From NCBI RefSeq assembly GCF_004028095.1, contig NZ_SBHM01000007.1:682001-746000 (forward strand): a stretch of 64,000 nt of DNA. The letters run 5' to 3'. A program made the position numbers and the translations under genes. This DNA is from Paenarthrobacter ureafaciens. GTDB taxonomy: Bacteria > Actinomycetota > Actinomycetes > Actinomycetales > Micrococcaceae. Below, piece after piece: positions 8,094 through 14,813 of the stretch; position 1 is the first letter of the stretch, and each line of letters starts with the position of its first letter. The notes under the pieces are model-generated. The model searched no databases, was not told where the DNA came from, and worked only from the letters and a program-made list of their open reading frames with translations.

Positions 8094-8756
8094 GTGGGCT
8101 ATGTGCGTTCGTCGCTGTCCGACCTTCTCGGAGTCCTTTCCGACGCCGTCGCTCCCCAACGCGTAAGGTTCGACGACGACTCCCCCCACGGCGCCGATTC
8201 CCCTCCCGAAGCTCCCGTGACTGTCCACGCCGTCGCCCTCGACAGGGTTGGCCGTTCGCGCCGCGACGGTCCCGTGTTGGACCTGGAGCTGCGGGTCGCG
8301 GTGGAATGCCACGGCCCGGAACAACTGGACAACATGGAGCAACTGCTTTTGTCCGTGGAACGCCACAGCCAGTACTCGATTGTTTCCAGCAACGAATACC
8401 GGCCCGGCGAGTACCAGGAAAGCATCCGCGACGGGCTCGGCTTCCTGGTGCGCATCCCGGTACCCCTTCGCTTCGAAGAACCGTCCGGCCCGCCGGTCCT
8501 GGAACCGCTCGTGGCCAAGACCGGAGTCGCCCGCAGAATCCAAGGACGCCTGGTGGACGTCCACAACAAAGGCATCCCCGACGCCTACATCCACGCCCAT
8601 TCCTCCGCCACGGCGGTCGTCAGTGATGCGACCGGCCACTTTGAGGTCCTGGCCTCGGCGGACGAACTCCAGCACTTCGCCGTTGCGGTCCACGGCACCG
8701 AACGGGAAGTCTCGGCCAGCACCAGCAGCCTGCCGGTCATCATCCGGTGGACCTGA
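8094..8756 (+). CDS. CIS cap-like protein (DUF4255/Pvc16-like) with beta-sandwich domain
   Basis: A 220-residue protein opening the injection-system cluster. The N-terminal half (SLSDLLGVLSDAV, then VTVHAVALDRVGRSRRDGPV and NMEQLLLSVERHSQYSIVSS) resembles the DUF4255/Pvc16 N-domain that caps the distal tube in contractile injection systems. The C-terminal third (VARRIQGRLVDVHNKGIPDA and VVSDATGHFEVLA) is a carboxypeptidase-regulatory-like beta-sandwich. GTG 8094 is chosen because upstream codons have no conserved content; GTG 8103 is possible and the ribosome site is weak. A relic of this gene lies at 5488. Assignment depends partly on position before the sheath. Confidence 0.55.
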   Translation: MGYVRSSLSDLLGVLSDAVAPQRVRFDDDSPHGADSPPEAPVTVHAVALDRVGRSRRDGPVLDLELRVAVECHGPEQLDNMEQLLLSVERHSQYSIVSSNEYRPGEYQESIRDGLGFLVRIPVPLRFEEPSGPPVLEPLVAKTGVARRIQGRLVDVHNKGIPDAYIHAHSSATAVVSDATGHFEVLASADELQHFAVAVHGTEREVSASTSSLPVIIRWT

Positions 8757-8791
8757 ACCCGCCCATGTGCGGGTAGGGAAGGGAGCGCACC

Positions 8792-10126
8792 ATGGCGAAT
8801 TACCAGGCGCCAGGCGTTTACGTACAGGAAGTCCCCAGCGGGGCACGCGCAATAGGACAGGTGAACACCAGCATCGCCGGATTCGTCGGCCTGGCTCCGG
8901 ACAACGACGCCTTGGTCGATGAGCTCCGCGTCCTGGATAACTGGACGCAATTCGTGGACCAATACGTCGGGACCGCGACGGCGGGTACCCCGCTCTCCAA
9001 CGCTGTGTACGGCTTCTTCTCCAACGGAGGAAGCCGTTGCTACGTAGTGAACATCGGCCCGGGCGGCAGCCTGACCGGAACCGCCTCGGCGCCCACCGGG
9101 CTGACCCTCTTCGAAGCCGTGGACGACCTCTCCATAGTCGCCGCCCCGGGCTACGCCACCGCCGAGGCGTACGCAGCGCTGCAGGCCCACGTGGAACATC
9201 CGCTCCGCCAGGACCGGATGGCGATCCTGGACACCGTGGAGAAAGTGGACGACGTCGGTGCGCTCACCCGGGCGGCGACCTCCGGGGTTCCCGGGACCCC
9301 GGATGCCCTGGCCGAAGATTCGGCGGACACCGGGCCCGATGAACCGGAGGATGGCGACGAGCCGGATGGTGCTGAGAAGCCGGATGGTTCTAACAAGCCG
9401 GACGGCCGGGACGGACCGGATGTGGCTAGCACGGAAGCCGGAGAACAACAGGACCTCGGCGCACCCCAGTCCCCCGGCGGCTATACGGCGTTGTACTACC
9501 CATGGATCGTGATGATCGATCCGGTCTCCGGCAAGAAGGTAACCCAACCGCCGTCGGGCCATATCGCGGGGGTGTGGGCGCGCGTGGACGCGACCCGCGG
9601 CGTCCATAAGGCGCCCGCCAACGAGCCGATCCAAGGCGCAATCGACCTGGTGCGGCGCGTCAGCCGCGGTGAGCAGGAGGTCCTGAACCCTGCCGGCGTG
9701 AACTGCATCCGATACTTCCCCGGCGAAGGAATCCGGGTCTGGGGCGCGCGGACCAAGGCTCCCGAGGCCAGCGAGTACCGGTACATCAACGTCCGGCGCC
9801 TGACCAACATGATCAAGGAATCCGTGGCGGACGGGACCCGCTGGGTGGTGTTCGAACCCAACGACCACACCCTGTGGAAGTCCATCCGACGCGACATCGG
9901 GGCGTTCCTCACGAACGTTTGGCGGGACGGAGCGCTGCTTGGCACTACCCCTCAACAGGCGTTCTTTGTGAAATGCGACGAGGAAACCAACCCTCCCGAA
10001 GTCCGCGACGCCGGGCAAGTGGTCACGCTGATCGGCATCGCACCCGTGAAGCCGGCGGAATTCGTGATCTTCAAGCTCATGCAATCCGCGGACAACACCA
10101 GCGAAACAGAGAGCGGAGGAGCCTGA
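8792..10126 (+). CDS. CIS contractile sheath protein
   Basis: A 444-residue phage-tail-sheath family protein forming the outer contractile cylinder. The start, YQAPGVYVQEVPSGARAI then TSIAGFVGLAP, is the classic sheath N-terminus. The conserved C-terminal domain has RYINVRRLTNMIKESV, ALLGTTPQQAFFVKCDE and VTLIGIAPVKPAEFVIFKL. Residues about 166-230 are an acidic, Pro/Asp/Gly-rich insertion with PDG-type repeats (9359-9421) placed between core strands, presumably exposed on the sheath surface. The insertion is unusual; the rest is well conserved. A good ribosome site (GGGAAGGGAG) precedes ATG 8792. One sheath gene only. Confidence 0.93.
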   Translation: MANYQAPGVYVQEVPSGARAIGQVNTSIAGFVGLAPDNDALVDELRVLDNWTQFVDQYVGTATAGTPLSNAVYGFFSNGGSRCYVVNIGPGGSLTGTASAPTGLTLFEAVDDLSIVAAPGYATAEAYAALQAHVEHPLRQDRMAILDTVEKVDDVGALTRAATSGVPGTPDALAEDSADTGPDEPEDGDEPDGAEKPDGSNKPDGRDGPDVASTEAGEQQDLGAPQSPGGYTALYYPWIVMIDPVSGKKVTQPPSGHIAGVWARVDATRGVHKAPANEPIQGAIDLVRRVSRGEQEVLNPAGVNCIRYFPGEGIRVWGARTKAPEASEYRYINVRRLTNMIKESVADGTRWVVFEPNDHTLWKSIRRDIGAFLTNVWRDGALLGTTPQQAFFVKCDEETNPPEVRDAGQVVTLIGIAPVKPAEFVIFKLMQSADNTSETESGGA

Positions 10127-10127
10127 C

Positions 10128-10607
10128 ATGAGCACCCCAACACCTGCAGCGCAACCGGGCAACGTGGTGGACCCGTACCGGGCCTACAATTTCAAGCTGG
10201 TCATCCAAGGAGTGGTGCAGGGCCACTTCACCAAAGTGGAGGGCCTGGGCCTCAAGATCGGCCGCATCCTGTACCGTTCCGGCGGCGAAAACAGCACCGT
10301 GCGCGTCATCCCGGGCCAAGTGGAATACACCCCGGTGACGTTGAAATACGGGCTCACCGATTCCACCGAGATGCTCCAGTGGCTGTTCAAGGCCGTGAAC
10401 GGGACGGTCGAGCGGCGCAACGTCTCCATCGCCATGCTGAACGACGCGGGTTCCACGGAAGTGCGGCGCTGGAACCTGCTGGGAGCCTGGCCCTGCGACT
10501 GGTTCGGCGCACCGCTGGACGCCCTCGGCAAGGACCTCGCCATCGAGACCCTGAGCATCGCCTACGACCGCCTGGAGCTCGACGATGCCCGCGCTCCCGT
10601 CGCTTGA
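10128..10607 (+). CDS. CIS inner tube protein
   Basis: A 159-residue protein of the phage tail tube/T4 gp19-like family. PYRAYNFKLVIQGVVQGHF, KVEGLGLKIGR and YTPVTLKYGLTDSTEML are the typical tube strand pattern. It would polymerise into the rigid tube inside the sheath and be pushed out on contraction. It starts one base after the sheath stop and overlaps the next gene by 23 bases, indicating tight translational coupling. Confidence 0.92.
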   Translation: MSTPTPAAQPGNVVDPYRAYNFKLVIQGVVQGHFTKVEGLGLKIGRILYRSGGENSTVRVIPGQVEYTPVTLKYGLTDSTEMLQWLFKAVNGTVERRNVSIAMLNDAGSTEVRRWNLLGAWPCDWFGAPLDALGKDLAIETLSIAYDRLELDDARAPVA

Positions 10608-11727
10608 CGTCCCCTCGGGCGCCCGGGCTTCCTGGCGGCGGGCCTTGGCCGGGCGCCTGCGCCGGGCAGCGGCGTGGGTGGAACCAGGCGGCGGCTCCGG
10701 CGTCGCGGGTTTTGAAAGTACGACTCTTGAGACGACGACGGCGGAACGCGCCTTTGACCTGGCGGACGCACCCGAGCATTGGGTTGCGTTGCTGCGGAAC
10801 GCCGGGTTGGCACCTTCCGCCGCGCCCAAGCGGATGGGTCTCAACTCCGCAGCTCCCAACCCCGCAGCTCCCAACCCCGTTGTGGGGCCCGTTCTGCGTG
10901 CTACCCCGCGACTTTGGCGCGCACTGCGGGCACCACACGTTGAGCCCACCGCCGAACAACCCGTTGCCGGTCCCGCTCAGCGTGCTATCCCGCGACTGTG
11001 GCGCGCACAGCAGGCCCCACAGCGAACCCCAACCCTAAAGCTTCGTACGCCCTCCCAACCTGAAAGACCCCAAGCACCAACAAGCACACCCGTTGCGGAG
11101 CCTAGTCTGCGTGCTTACGAGCACCCGGAAAGCGCACAACAGGAACCCACACCCGTTGCCGGGCCCGCTCCGCGTACTGACGAGCACCCGGAAAGCGCAC
11201 AGCAGGCACCACAACGAACCCCCGTCCTGCGGCTTCGTACACCCTTCCAACCTGAAAGACCCCAAGCGCCAAGAAGCACACCCGGTGCGGAGCCCACTCT
11301 GCGCCCCAACAGACCAACTAGGAGCGCACGGCAGGCCCCACAACAGGAACCCACACCCCCTGCGGGGCCCACTCTCCGCCCCAACGAACCAACAAAGAGC
11401 GCACAGCAGGCCCCACAACGAACCCCAACCCTTAGGCTTCGCGCGCCCTCCCACCCTGAAACACTCCAAGCACCCACAAGCACACCCGGTGCGGGGCCCG
11501 CTCTGCGTCCCAACGAACCAACAAAGCGCGCACAGCGGGTCCCACAACGCAGCCAACCCCGGCAGACCCGCGCCCATGCCAACGCGCACACCCCGGCTCC
11601 GGCACTTCCCGGGGTGTGGCCGGAACTCGTTCGCCGTCCTTCCCGGTCAGCACCTGTGGACGGGGCAACCCTGACCAGTGCCATGGCCCGGCAGACCCGG
11701 ATTGACCAGGAACACGGAGCGCTCTGA
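10585..11727 (+). CDS. Proline-rich repeat protein of the CIS locus
   Basis: A 380-residue protein of unknown function between tube and tube-initiator genes. Residues 1-98 are a non-repetitive N-domain (TTTAERAFDLADAPEHWVAL). Residues 99-301 are six tandem units, with a partial seventh to about 335. Each unit opens with (V/G/P)AxPxLR. Long 43-residue units (10963, 11155, 11359) carry APQRTPxLxLR and QAPxSTP; short units (10879, 11092, 11284) have 28, 21 and 25 residues. All DNA units are multiples of three, so the frame has been kept. The C-terminus (GVWPELVRRPSRSAPV) is again unique. Third codon positions in the repeats are poorer in G/C than in neighbouring genes. A long flexible linker, ruler or fibre are possible roles; none is shown. 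Confidence 0.65.
   Translation: MPALPSLDVPSGARASWRRALAGRLRRAAAWVEPGGGSGVAGFESTTLETTTAERAFDLADAPEHWVALLRNAGLAPSAAPKRMGLNSAAPNPAAPNPVVGPVLRATPRLWRALRAPHVEPTAEQPVAGPAQRAIPRLWRAQQAPQRTPTLKLRTPSQPERPQAPTSTPVAEPSLRAYEHPESAQQEPTPVAGPAPRTDEHPESAQQAPQRTPVLRLRTPFQPERPQAPRSTPGAEPTLRPNRPTRSARQAPQQEPTPPAGPTLRPNEPTKSAQQAPQRTPTLRLRAPSHPETLQAPTSTPGAGPALRPNEPTKRAQRVPQRSQPRQTRAHANAHTPAPALPGVWPELVRRPSRSAPVDGATLTSAMARQTRIDQEHGAL
10879..11487 (+). repeat. In-frame tandem minisatellite within the Pro-rich CIS gene
   Basis: Six units of 84, 129, 63, 129, 75 and 129 bp start at 10879, 10963, 11092, 11155, 11284 and 11359. Long and short units alternate. Each long unit contains all of a short unit plus an extra block ending near CAAGCACACCC. 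A degenerate seventh unit follows from 11488. The strong similarity between units points to recent expansion by recombination. Confidence 0.85.
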
Positions 11728-11728
11728 C

Positions 11729-12484
11729 ATGGAACGGGTCGCTTTCCTGATCGAGGACACCGGGGAACACCTGGGCTGCCTCCTCAACCCGGAAACGGTG
11801 GTGATGCAACGCTCCGCCGGTGTTGAGCCCCGAAGAAGCGCGGGCGGCAAGCTGAGCGGCACCGGCCTGGCCGACGATCCCCTCCTCTTCACAGGCGGCG
11901 GCCACACCGAGTTGCGGCTGGATCTCCTCTTCGACGTCGACCTCGCGCCGGCGTTGCTCCACGTCCAGGACGTCCGCCAAATGACCCGCCCCATCTGGGC
12001 GCTCGCGGAAAACAGCGCCGAAGTGGAACGCCAGCGCCGGCCGCCGTCGGTCCGGTTCGTGTGGGGCCGCGCGTGGAACGTGCCGGGCATCGTGACGGAA
12101 GTGGCGGAGCGCTTTGACCGGTTCGCCCCGGACGGTTCGCCCCTCCGTTCCTGGATGCGGATGGTGTTCGTCCGCGTCGGCCAAGCCGCGGACGAGGAAG
12201 GCGGGGAGAACTACGAACTCGCCCGGAGGCTTCCTCCCGTGGACCTGACCGCACCGCCGGTGGATACCTTGCCGGTCACCGGCGACGGCAGCACAGACCG
12301 GGACGCACTGACTCCCGACGGCGGGCTCCTTCCCGAGGTGCCGCCGGCCGAGTTGGGACGCTTGTCCATTGAAGCATTCGGGACGCCCCTGCTCTGGAAA
12401 CTGCTCCTTGAATACAACAACGTGGATGATCCCGCGCACTTCAACGGCCCCCTGGCCGTCCCACCCATGGGCGAGGCGTCATGA
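11729..12484 (+). CDS. CIS tube initiator/baseplate hub with LysM-like end (Pvc7-like)
   Basis: A 251-residue protein. The N-terminal part (ERVAFLIEDTGEHLGCLLNP and HTELRLDLLFDVDL) matches the tube-like domain of CIS proteins at the tube-baseplate junction. The C-terminus (LGRLSIEAFGTPLLWKLLL then EYNNVDDPAHFNGPLAVPP) is a LysM-like fold, as in Pvc7/gp53 homologues. ATG 11729 follows the previous stop by one base; the longer upstream frame is non-conserved. It overlaps the spike gene by four bases (ATGA). It would join the tube to the spike hub. Confidence 0.75.
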   Translation: MERVAFLIEDTGEHLGCLLNPETVVMQRSAGVEPRRSAGGKLSGTGLADDPLLFTGGGHTELRLDLLFDVDLAPALLHVQDVRQMTRPIWALAENSAEVERQRRPPSVRFVWGRAWNVPGIVTEVAERFDRFAPDGSPLRSWMRMVFVRVGQAADEEGGENYELARRLPPVDLTAPPVDTLPVTGDGSTDRDALTPDGGLLPEVPPAELGRLSIEAFGTPLLWKLLLEYNNVDDPAHFNGPLAVPPMGEAS

Positions 12485-14001
12485 GGCAACTCCAAGGACT
12501 TCCCGAGCTGATCGTCACCCTGGGCCGGCGACGCCTCACCACGGCGGAAACGGCAGCGATCGTCTCCGTCAATGTCCTCAGTTCCCTAGCGAGGCCGGCC
12601 CAATGCCTCATTTCCTGGCGCCCCGGCCCGGGACGCACTGCTGCGGCGCGCGGCGGGGTGGACCCCGCACCCGGGGACGCGCTCCGGGTGGAGCTGGGCG
12701 GCCAACGGACGGCGCTGTTCGCCGGCGAAGTGACCGTGGTGGAGTACGGCTACGGGGCCGACCTTGGCCAGGAAATCCGCATCCGCGCCTACGATGCCTT
12801 GCACCGGCTGAGGAAACGCCAATACACGCGGCTCCACGAGGACACCGACCTCGCAACACTGGCCAAAACCCTTTGCGAAGGCACCGGCCTGAGCGTGGTG
12901 GGCGGCAATGAGCGGCTGGGCCACGTCTACCAGTGCGCCCGCACGGACCTGAGCCTGCTGGTTGAACAAAGCGCCAGGGTCGGCGCCTACCCCGTCGCCC
13001 ATGACGGCAACCTGAAGCTCGTGGGGCTCGACGGCGAAGGCGAACCCTTGGAACTGACGCTTGGCTCCACGCTCCACTCGGCCGAGATCGAGGTCAGCCA
13101 GGAGCCCGCCTATGCCGGCGCAACAACTCACGGCTGGCGTGCGGAGGATGCTTCCCTCCACCAAGCAGAAACCAGCACCAGCGACTCCAAAGCCCACGTC
13201 ACCGCAGACCCGGGCCTGGCCAGCGTAGGCGCAGGTGGCGACGTCATCCGGGACAACGAGCTCTTCGACTCGCCGGCGCTCGCGGCCGGACTTGCGCAGG
13301 CTGAGCTGGATGCCAGGATCGCAGGCCAGGTGTCGGGTGTTTTCATCGCGGAGGGCAACCCGAAGCTCAGGGCGGGTGGCCGGGTCCGGATCACCGGGGT
13401 ATCGGCGTCCGTTGAGGGTACATACTTGATCGCGAGCGCAGCACACAGGCTGGACGGCACCGGCTACGAAACCACGCTGACCACCAGGCCGTCCTCTCCC
13501 GTCCCCGAACGCAGGCCGGATGTTTTCACCCTTGGAGCCATCGCGGACACCAACGATCCCGAGGCCCGCGCCAGGGTCCGGGTCCGGCTGCCTGCCTATC
13601 CGGACCTGGAAACCCTGTGGGCACCTGTCCTCATGGCGGCCGCGGGCCCCGGCAAGGGAATGGTGGCGCCCCCTGCCCCCGGCGACCACGTCCTGGTTCT
13701 GCTCCCGGCGAGCGACCCCGCCCAGGCAATCGTCCTGGGCGGGCTCTACGGCGCCGAACAGCCGCCGGACCATCACGTGAATACGCCCCGCGAGAGCCGC
13801 TATACGTTCCGCAGCGCGGACGGCCAACAGATCATGCTCGACGGCGGTGCGCGCACGGTCAGCTTCACGGACGGGCACGGCTCATCGGTGCATTTGGGAC
13901 CGGACGAGCTCCGGATTTCCGCCGCGACGGACCTTGTTTTGGAAGCTCCGGGCAGGGCCATGAAGATCAGGGCCAAGTCTGTGGATTTCGAGGAAGCCTG
14001 A
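12481..14001 (+). CDS. VgrG-like CIS spike protein (gpD + gp5 OB fold)
   Basis: A 506-residue spike hub. The N-terminal 330 residues form a gpD/late-control-like domain (LRVELGGQRTALFAGEV, KRQYTRLHEDTDLATLAKTL and VYQCARTDLSLLVEQSARVG). Residues about 345-430 are a gp5/VgrG OB fold (VRVRLPAYPDLETLWAPVL, PAPGDHVLVLLPAS and AIVLGGLYGAEQPP). A short beta-helix tail follows (SRYTFRSADGQQIMLDG). This is the usual Pvc8 architecture, with a blunt end that would accept the PAAR-like tip encoded next. No extra toxin domain is fused to it. Confidence 0.88.
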   Translation: MRQLQGLPELIVTLGRRRLTTAETAAIVSVNVLSSLARPAQCLISWRPGPGRTAAARGGVDPAPGDALRVELGGQRTALFAGEVTVVEYGYGADLGQEIRIRAYDALHRLRKRQYTRLHEDTDLATLAKTLCEGTGLSVVGGNERLGHVYQCARTDLSLLVEQSARVGAYPVAHDGNLKLVGLDGEGEPLELTLGSTLHSAEIEVSQEPAYAGATTHGWRAEDASLHQAETSTSDSKAHVTADPGLASVGAGGDVIRDNELFDSPALAAGLAQAELDARIAGQVSGVFIAEGNPKLRAGGRVRITGVSASVEGTYLIASAAHRLDGTGYETTLTTRPSSPVPERRPDVFTLGAIADTNDPEARARVRVRLPAYPDLETLWAPVLMAAAGPGKGMVAPPAPGDHVLVLLPASDPAQAIVLGGLYGAEQPPDHHVNTPRESRYTFRSADGQQIMLDGGARTVSFTDGHGSSVHLGPDELRISAATDLVLEAPGRAMKIRAKSVDFEEA

Positions 14002-14014
14002 GCATGGAGGCGGC

Positions 14015-14353
14015 ATGAAGGTCCTGGTCAAAGAAGCCATCCTCCGTTGCGGACACGACGGCAAGGTGGAGAACGTGCCGTCGCAGGAGTGGGTGCGGGT
14101 CACGGGTTCTCCCGTCCTGGTGGCAACGGATCCGCAGGGCCGGGACATCTCCATGTGCCCGCATATCAGCATCAACATCAAGCCCTGCCGGAAGACCTTG
14201 CCGGTGATCAGGGGCTATTCGGCTTTCATCAGGATCGGCGGCAAGGCCGTGTGCCTGGACACTGTGGAGGGTTTCACGGACGGGACCCCTCCGGGCGCGG
14301 TCAAGTACACGGTCCGCCGGCCGGGCCAGACGCTGGTGGGGGCCGGATCATGA
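14015..14353 (+). CDS. PAAR-like spike tip candidate
   Basis: A 112-residue protein placed between spike and gp25 genes, where PAAR-type tips (Pvc10) occur. It has Cys/His pairs that could bind a metal ion: ILRCGHDGK near the N-terminus and SMCPHISINIKPC in the middle. Several short beta-rich segments follow (LPVIRGYSAFIRIGGK). It lacks the exact PAAR repeats, so family membership is an inference from position, size and Cys/His content. ATG 14015 follows a GGAGGCGGC ribosome site. Confidence 0.5.
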   Translation: MKVLVKEAILRCGHDGKVENVPSQEWVRVTGSPVLVATDPQGRDISMCPHISINIKPCRKTLPVIRGYSAFIRIGGKAVCLDTVEGFTDGTPPGAVKYTVRRPGQTLVGAGS

Positions 14354-14378
14354 GCCGGATCATGGGAAGCCGCGGACG

Positions 14379-14813
14379 ATGAGCACCCCGCGCTACAAAT
14401 CAGCGGCTTTCATCCACCCCGACTTTGACGCCGCGGCGGGGCCTCCAGGCTTGAGGATCACTCCGGCGGGACGGCTCGCCACGGTGACCGACGCCGCCTC
14501 CATCCGCCAGGCCCTCCTGCTCCTTTTGAGCACCCGGCCCGGCGAACGCGTGAACCGTCCCACCTACGGCTGCCATCTGTTCCGCCTGGCTTTCGCGCCG
14601 GCTGACGACACCACGGCCGGGCTGGCGATCCACTATGTGGCCAGGGCGGTTGAGCAGTGGGAGCGCAGGATCACGGTCCTTTCCCTGGATGCCTCGCGGT
14701 CTCCGGAGGCTCCCGAGGTCCTTGAGGTGCGGCTCAAGTACCGGGTCCGCACCTCGCACATGGAGGACCAGATTGTCATAGCCCTTCCCGTCGAATCCGG
14801 AGGTGTGGCGTGA
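14379..14813 (+). CDS. gp25-like baseplate wedge protein (Pvc9-like)
   Basis: A 144-residue GPW/gp25 family protein. The central segment AASIRQALLLLLSTRPGERV then NRPTYGCHLFRLAFAP carries the family's R-P-x-Y-G-C signature. It forms the inner baseplate wedge and nucleates sheath assembly. It overlaps the baseplate J gene by four bases (GTGA), so the wedge parts are made together. Confidence 0.9.
   Translation: MSTPRYKSAAFIHPDFDAAAGPPGLRITPAGRLATVTDAASIRQALLLLLSTRPGERVNRPTYGCHLFRLAFAPADDTTAGLAIHYVARAVEQWERRITVLSLDASRSPEAPEVLEVRLKYRVRTSHMEDQIVIALPVESGGVA

Noticed and set aside
8585..10162. Minus-strand frame of 525 codons across the sheath gene
   Set aside because: It mirrors the sheath coding sequence, which has clear family motifs; the antisense frame has none.
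10879..11487. CRISPR array
   Set aside because: The repeats have no constant-length spacers, differ in unit length and are coding in frame; no cas gene is near.
11035..11589. Long minus-strand frames and alternative plus frames over the repeat region
   Set aside because: The repeats keep all frames open because their units are multiples of three. The frame of 10585-11727 has unique conserved ends and overlaps its neighbours like an operon gene, so I kept only that one.
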